From Verpa conica (lineage: Eukaryota; Ascomycota; Pezizomycetes; Pezizales; Morchellaceae): DNA of 64,000 nucleotides. Both the position numbers and the translations under genes were made by a program. The notes under the pieces are model-generated. The model was not told the origin of the DNA. It saw nothing but the letters and a program-made list of their open reading frames with translations, and ran no database searches. Where the stretch lies: positions 620,001-684,000 of the forward strand of contig JAUFSD010000014.1 in assembly GCA_033030425.1 (NCBI GenBank), read 5' to 3'. Shown here piece after piece: positions 58,676 to 64,000 of the stretch; the stretch's first letter is position 1, and every line of letters begins with the position of its first letter.

Positions 58676-61600
58676 ATGGCAGATCTACGCAACTGGGTAT
58701 CAGATAATATCATCAAGGTGAGCTCCTTCACTCATAAACACACTCCCTCACCCTCTCACTCACTCACTTGAAACTTCTAAACTGACTGACACTCTACACA
58801 GCTCTCTGGCGCTGCAGACCCTACAATCATAGACTTCGTGATCGCCTCCGCCACCTCCGCGAAATCTTCAAACTCCCTCAATGACGCCCTATCTTCTTTC
58901 CTCGATGGCAGCCCTTCAGATACCCGCCGGTTTACATCAGATCTCTATGACCGCGTTTCTAGGAAATCATCGGGCGCCTCGGTGAAGAAGCCACTGCCCG
59001 AGAAAAAGAAGAAATATGCGTTACTCGCCATGGACGATGAGGATGACGCGGCAATGATGCCACCACCCATCACAGCGGCTCGGGAGAAAAGTAGTAAGGA
59101 GAAGCGACGGGAGAGTAGGAAGGAGGAGAAGCGGGAAAGGGATTCCGGGAGAGACAGGGACAGGGAGGAAAAGTCGAGTTCGAGTAGAGAGAAGGAGAGG
59201 GACCGGAGAGACGACAAGGACCGACGGTCGAAAAGGATCAGAAGAAGAGATGACAATGACGACGACAGATGGGGTGATGAAGAGATGGACCAAGAGGAGG
59301 AATACCCTCAGGATGACCAGGACCAACCACCGAGTAAGCGGGCTCGCGTAGACGATGAAGACGAAGCACTCGACGAGGAGGAGATAGCAGAGCTCAACCG
59401 AATTCGCGACATAAAGGAGCGCGACGAGTTTGCAAAGAGACTAAAGGAGAAAGACGATGAGAAGACCAAGAAACTGGTCGAAGACCGCTCCTCCACAAAG
59501 GATGGCAAACTCCTTGCTCAGCGAAGAGCTCTAGCTGATGATGCTACCGCGCGGAGTGCAGCTCTCCCGGATCTTAGAGAACGCTCACGACAGGAGTATC
59601 TCAAGAAGAGAGAGCTGGAACGTCTAGCATTACTCCGGAAAGAAGTGGCCGAGGAACAACATGAACTCCGGACAAACCCAGACCTCACAAAGAAGGAAAA
59701 AGAGGAATTCGCGAAGAATAAGGAGATTCTCCGACTAGCAGAGGAAAGGCTTCGCGTAGATGACCATCTAGACGGGTATATGCTCCCCGAGGACTACATC
59801 ACCGAGAAGGGTAAAATCGATATGAAAAAGAAGGAAAAGGCGCTTTATGAACGTTATGTTGAACGCGGCGATGATGGACAAGAAAAGTTTGTAACAGAAC
59901 AAGAGGAATGGGAACAACATCAGGCAGAGAAGGCACGCGCCCAGGTTAACCGCCCTGAGCGTGTGGATGAGGGAGATTATGAGTATGTTTTCGATGATTC
60001 ACAACAGCTCAAGTTCGTGATGGAGAATACAGATTTCGACAAAGACTCGATATTTTCAAGCAAGGAGCAACAGCAGATGGAACAACAGCTGAAGGCGGCA
60101 GAGAATAAGGCGAAAAGTATTGATGAAACACGGAAATCATTACCAATCTACGAGTGGCGGCAGAGGTTCTTAGATGCTGTCGAGGAGTACCAGGTCCTCA
60201 TTATCGTCGGTGAAACTGGTTCTGGGAAGACGACCCAGCTTCCACAATATCTCCACGAAGCAGGCTACACCAAGGGCGGTCTCAAAGTAGGATGTACCCA
60301 ACCCCGTCGTGTAGCAGCAATGTCAGTTGCCGCACGTGTAGCCGAAGAAATGGGCGTTAAAGTCGGTAATGAAGTTGGTTATTCTATTCGTTTCGAAGAC
60401 TCCACATCAGACAAAACAGTACTGAAGTACATGACTGATGGTATGCTTCTCCGTGAATTTCTTACTGAGCCCGACCTCGGCGGTTACTCTGCGCTCATGA
60501 TCGACGAAGCCCACGAGCGTACCCTCTCAACAGATATCCTTTTTGGCCTCGTGAAGGATATTGCTCGATTTAGACCTGAGTTGAAACTTCTAATCTCCTC
60601 AGCAACAATGGATGCCCAGAAGTTTTCAAAGTATTTTGACGATGCTCCCATCTTCAATATCCCGGGTCGCCGATATCCGGTTGATGTACATTATACGCAA
60701 CAGCCAGAGGCAAACTACCTTAACGCCGCCATTACAACGATTTTCCAAATCCACACCACTACTCCTCCACAGGGCGACATCTTGGTCTTCCTTACTGGTC
60801 AGGACGAAATCGACGCCGCTGAACAGAACCTCCAAGAGACTTGTAGGAAACTTGGGAATAAGATCCGTGAGATGATAATATGCCCCATTTACGCCAATCT
60901 TCCATCAGAGATGCAAGCCAAGATCTTCGAGCCCACCCCCGAGGGTGCACGGAAAGTCGTCCTTGCGACAAATATCGCGGAAACATCACTCACAATCGAC
61001 GGAATTGTATATGTCATTGACCCCGGCTTCGTAAAGGAGAACGTCTACAACCCTCGTACCGGAATGGAATCCCTCGTCGTGACCCCCTGTTCCCGTGCAG
61101 CAGCAAAGCAAAGAATGGGACGTGCGGGGCGTGTTGGGCCTGGAAAGTGCTTCAGACTATACACAAAGTGGGCGTACCAGAATGAGCTTGATGAAAACAC
61201 GACTCCTGAAATTCAGCGGACGAATCTGAACAGTGTTGTGTTACTACTGAAGTCACTGGGGATCAACGATCTAATTGAATTCGACTTTATGGACCCGCCA
61301 CCGGCGGAGACGCTTATTCGTGCGCTGGAGAATCTATATGCACTTGGTGCGCTCAATGATAAAGGGGAGCTTACAAAAATTGGAAGGCAGATGGCGGAGT
61401 TCCCGACAGATCCTATGCTGGCTAAGGCTATCCTTGCAGCGGATGGATACGGCTGTGTGGAGGAAGTTCTCTCCATCATTGCTATGCTTGGCGAATCTTC
61501 GTCACTTTTCTATCGTCCCAAAGACAAGAAATTTCATGCAGACCAAGCACGCTCCCGATTCACAAATAAAGCGGGGGGTGACCATCTCACGCTTCTTAAT

Positions 61601-62151
61601 ATCTGGAACCAATGGGTTGACACAAACTTCTCATATGTATGGGCTAGGGAGAACTTTCTACAGTTCAGAAGTCTCGGAAGGGCTCGAGATGTCCGAGATC
61701 AGTTGAGCCGGCTTTGTGACCGTGTAGAGGTGAATGTGAGTTCGTGCGGCGAGAGTAATCTAGTCCCTATACAGAAGGCGATCACGGCGGGATTCTTCCC
61801 CAACGCTGCTAGATTGCAGAGAGGAGGTGATACGTATAGGACTGTGAAGAATAGTCAGACGGTGCACGTGCACCCAAGTAGTTGTCTTTTTGAGGTTAAT
61901 CCGAAGTGGTTGATTTATTATGAGTTGGTATTGACTAGTAAGTTTCCTCTTTCCTATAGATTTTCTGAGGATGCTAATTGTTTATAGGCAAGGAGTTTAT
62001 GCGTAATGTTATGCCGTTGCAGCCAGAGTGGTTGGTCGAGGTGGCGCCCCATTATCACAAGAAGAAGGATCTAGAGACATTAGGGACGAATAAGAAGATG
62101 CCGAAAGGGCAGGGCGCGGCTGCAACTGCCGCGCCGGCGGCAGAGAAGTAG
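58676..62151 (+). CDS. prp2: Spliceosomal DEAH-box ATPase Prp2/Cdc28 (DHX16)
   Basis: Exons are 58676-58717, 58802-61937 and 61988-62151 (1113 aa). Prp2 remodels the activated spliceosome before the first transesterification. The N-terminal 450 residues include a PWI-like start ([14 protein letters not shown]), a long K/E/R/D-rich region and the Prp2-typical [20 protein letters not shown]. Helicase motifs in order are GETGSGKT (484-491), [20 protein letters not shown] (582-585), [31 protein letters not shown] and [19 protein letters not shown]. Ratchet and OB-fold regions follow, ending in the small last exon with [20 protein letters not shown]. The 42-nt first exon is too short for most ORF searches. 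The Ala-rich tail ends the protein. Confidence 0.95.
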
Positions 62152-62877
62152 TAGAGATGTATTTGTATTTTAGGAGGTGTAATATTTGTGTACAAGGTTG
62201 CAATGTAAGAAATGACCGAGTGATCGTGTGTGATCCTAGGGTATATCATGTTTAGAGGGCTCCCTACTTGGAAAGCTATATCCTTTCATAAATCGTAGCT
62301 AACAAAAGGGCTGTAATTAGTAGACTATACTTATATAACCTAAGAAACAGAAAGCGAATAACCCATCTAACCAGCTTGTAAGGATTCACTCTCACATATC
62401 TATGTAGCGTCCAGACCCCATATTTGATAGCAGAATACCAGCAACTCTCGCACGCTCGATCTCCTCCCGATACTAACCGAGTCCCAATCCTGGTTCCGAT
62501 CACTCTGCTGCCAAGACACAGCCGCAAAAAGTAAAACCTGGTTGGTGTTCCCGACCCTGCAGATAAAACCCACAGCTTTCCGCGATAACGTCTCCCATCT
62601 AAGTATACTACGGTTAACGACGGTCTGTACCCTGGGGCTTGTAAACACCGGAATAACACCTGAATCCCAATTGCACTGTAGAGCTCCTTAAATCAGAAAG
62701 GTAGGTAAGAAAATCCTACCCGCCCACCCCCGAACTCCGAAGACCGAGGCACCATTAGCTCGTGTCTATCTAGAATACTCGGGTCCTATACAATACACTC
62801 TACTCTCCACAATCCCCCCCTCCACTTTCTCCCATCATCTCTCCTAAACTCACAGGATTCTCTAGAACTATTCAAAG
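62152..62877. other. Intergenic region between prp2 and the acetoacetyl-CoA synthetase gene
   Basis: 730 bp. It holds the prp2 3' UTR and the next promoter, which is C/T-rich just upstream of the start (62800-62870). No separate gene is supported. Confidence 0.55.
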
Positions 62878-64000
62878 ATGACTCAAAGCTCCCCAATCCC
62901 CAATGGCACAGTCCAAGATGCCATCCCCGGCCGGAAGCTATGGCAGCACTCCTCCCCCGAGACTACACAAATGCATAAATTCAAAACCTACATCTCTTCA
63001 AAACATGCCGTCCAATTCGGCCCAGAGACAGATAAAGAGAAATCACTGTGGAGATGGTCTGTCGACCATTCTGCAAAATTCTGGGGCGAGGTGTGGGATT
63101 ACACTGGGGTTGTGGCTTCGCGGGGGTGGGATAGCGTTGTTGATGAGTCTGCTGGGATATACCCTCGCCCTGCTTGGTTTGTTGGTGCAAGGCTGAATTT
63201 TGCGGAGAATCTACTGTTTCCGGGGGTGATCACGGATGAGAATGCGGTTGCTGTGGTTGAGGCGACGGAGAGGGAAGGGAGGGTGTTTGTTTCTTGGGGG
63301 GAGCTTAGGGAGCGGGTTAGGGCTTGTGAGGCGGCTTTGAGGGGGAAGGTGAAGGTTGGGGATAGGGTTGCCGGTGAGTTCGTGTTACTGTGGAGATATG
63401 TGTGAAGTGATGCGGTGGGTTAATTTGGTGGGGCTTTGTAGGTTATGTTGCGAACCATACGGATGCACTTGTGGCAATGCTTGCAGCGACGTCGTTGGGC
63501 TGTGTGTGGTCTGGAATTAGGTACCTTCTCTATCCTATGCTTAGCCACCGTGTGCTAATGGGTTAAAATAAAGTCCTGATCATGGAGCCACAGCTGTATT
63601 AGATAGGCTTATACAGCTGGAGCCTGTAATTTTATTTGCTGATAGTGCAGTCCTCTACAATGGCAAAGTACATGACGTTATGAAGAAGCTTCAAGAAGTT
63701 GTTGTAGAGTTACCTAATCTAAAAGCTGTGGTGGTGATTGATCACTTTGAGCAAGCAACAGATATCAGCAGCGTGAAGCCGGCGAATGGGAGTGCATATC
63801 TATATAATGATTTTCTTGAAACGGCGGAGGATAAGGATGCGCCATTAGAATTTCTGCAGTTGGATCCCGACCATCCGGTTTATATCCTATTTTCCTCTGG
63901 GACTACCGGAAGTGAGTTATCCCTCAAATATCTAGTAGCATGGTACTGACAGGAACTAGGACCAAAGTGTATCTGCCACGGCGCAATCGGCACCCTAATA
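62878..64000 (+). CDS. aacs: Acetoacetyl-CoA synthetase, N-terminal part (cut by window end)
   Basis: Exons are 62878-63373, 63442-63520, 63574-63911 and 63960 onward past the window. The enzyme activates acetoacetate to acetoacetyl-CoA in the cytosol through an acyl-AMP intermediate. The N-terminal cap domain includes LWRWSVDHSAKFWGEVWDY and ARLNFAENLLFPG. The AMP-binding part shows GYVANHTDALVAMLAATSLG, VWSGISPDHGATAVLDRLIQ, and the nucleotide-binding loop ILFSSGTTGRPKCICHG, with the last intron splitting the codon after TTG. This pattern separates it from acetyl-CoA synthetases. About 305 codons lie before the last visible intron; the full family length is near 650-700 aa. Confidence 0.92.

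Noticed and set aside
58400..58707. Overlapping frames on both strands between cul4 and prp2
   Set aside because: They sit in the shared promoter, run into the prp2 first exon and show no similarity to a family.

Overview
This window reads as nuclear DNA of a filamentous ascomycete (Pezizomycotina). The genes have few, short introns (about 36-108 nt, with GT-AG borders and CTAAC/TACTAAC-like branch sites) and the gene content is typically fungal: Lcb2, an Ipi1/Rix1-complex subunit, a Dma-type FHA-RING ligase, a PPxY alpha-arrestin and a Shg1 subunit. Intergenic spaces are long (up to about 7 kb), AT-rich and full of homopolymers and short palindromes. That combination suggests a repeat-tolerant lineage such as Pezizomycetes (truffle/morel relatives); this placement is inference only.

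Layout, left to right. 1.1-4.4 kb: seven-exon BRCT scaffold protein of the Dpb11/Rad4/TopBP1 type (+). 4.4-11.3 kb: no supported gene; it holds a 267-bp MITE with 27-bp terminal inverted repeats and TA ends, plus other short repeats. 11.3-13.8 kb: PPxY alpha-arrestin (+). 17.1-18.9 kb: mitochondrial PPR-like protein (-), divergent from a Shg1-like COMPASS subunit (+, 19.3-20.3 kb). 21.7-22.7 kb: GPI12/PIG-L (-), divergent from a small membrane protein (+, 23.9-24.6 kb). 25.0-26.2 kb: single-pass membrane protein (-). 29.6-30.7 kb: amidoligase-family protein (-), with a decayed coding stretch upstream. 31.5-32.7 kb: Ipi1 (-). 33.2-34.7 kb: F-box protein (-). 36.9-39.0 kb: unknown basic protein (-). 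44.2-46.2 kb: Dma-type FHA-RING ligase (-). 49.5-51.5 kb: LCB2 (+). 52.6-54.7 kb: Nsp1 (-). 55.4-58.2 kb: cullin-4 (-), divergent from the spliceosomal helicase Prp2/Cdc28 (+, 58.7-62.2 kb). 62.9-64.0 kb: acetoacetyl-CoA synthetase, cut by the window end (+).

The genes are housekeeping functions with no operon logic: replication checkpoint, chromatin, GPI anchor and sphingolipid synthesis, ribosome biogenesis, nuclear transport, ubiquitin ligation and splicing. The most accessory-looking gene is the intronless amidoligase. I rebuilt exon structures by hand by matching splice phase to protein continuity. Three splice details would mislead automated callers: a GC-AG intron and a 57-nt stop-free intron in cullin-4, and a weak GTTCGC donor in GPI12. 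I saw no convincing tRNA, rRNA, CRISPR array or intact autonomous transposon.
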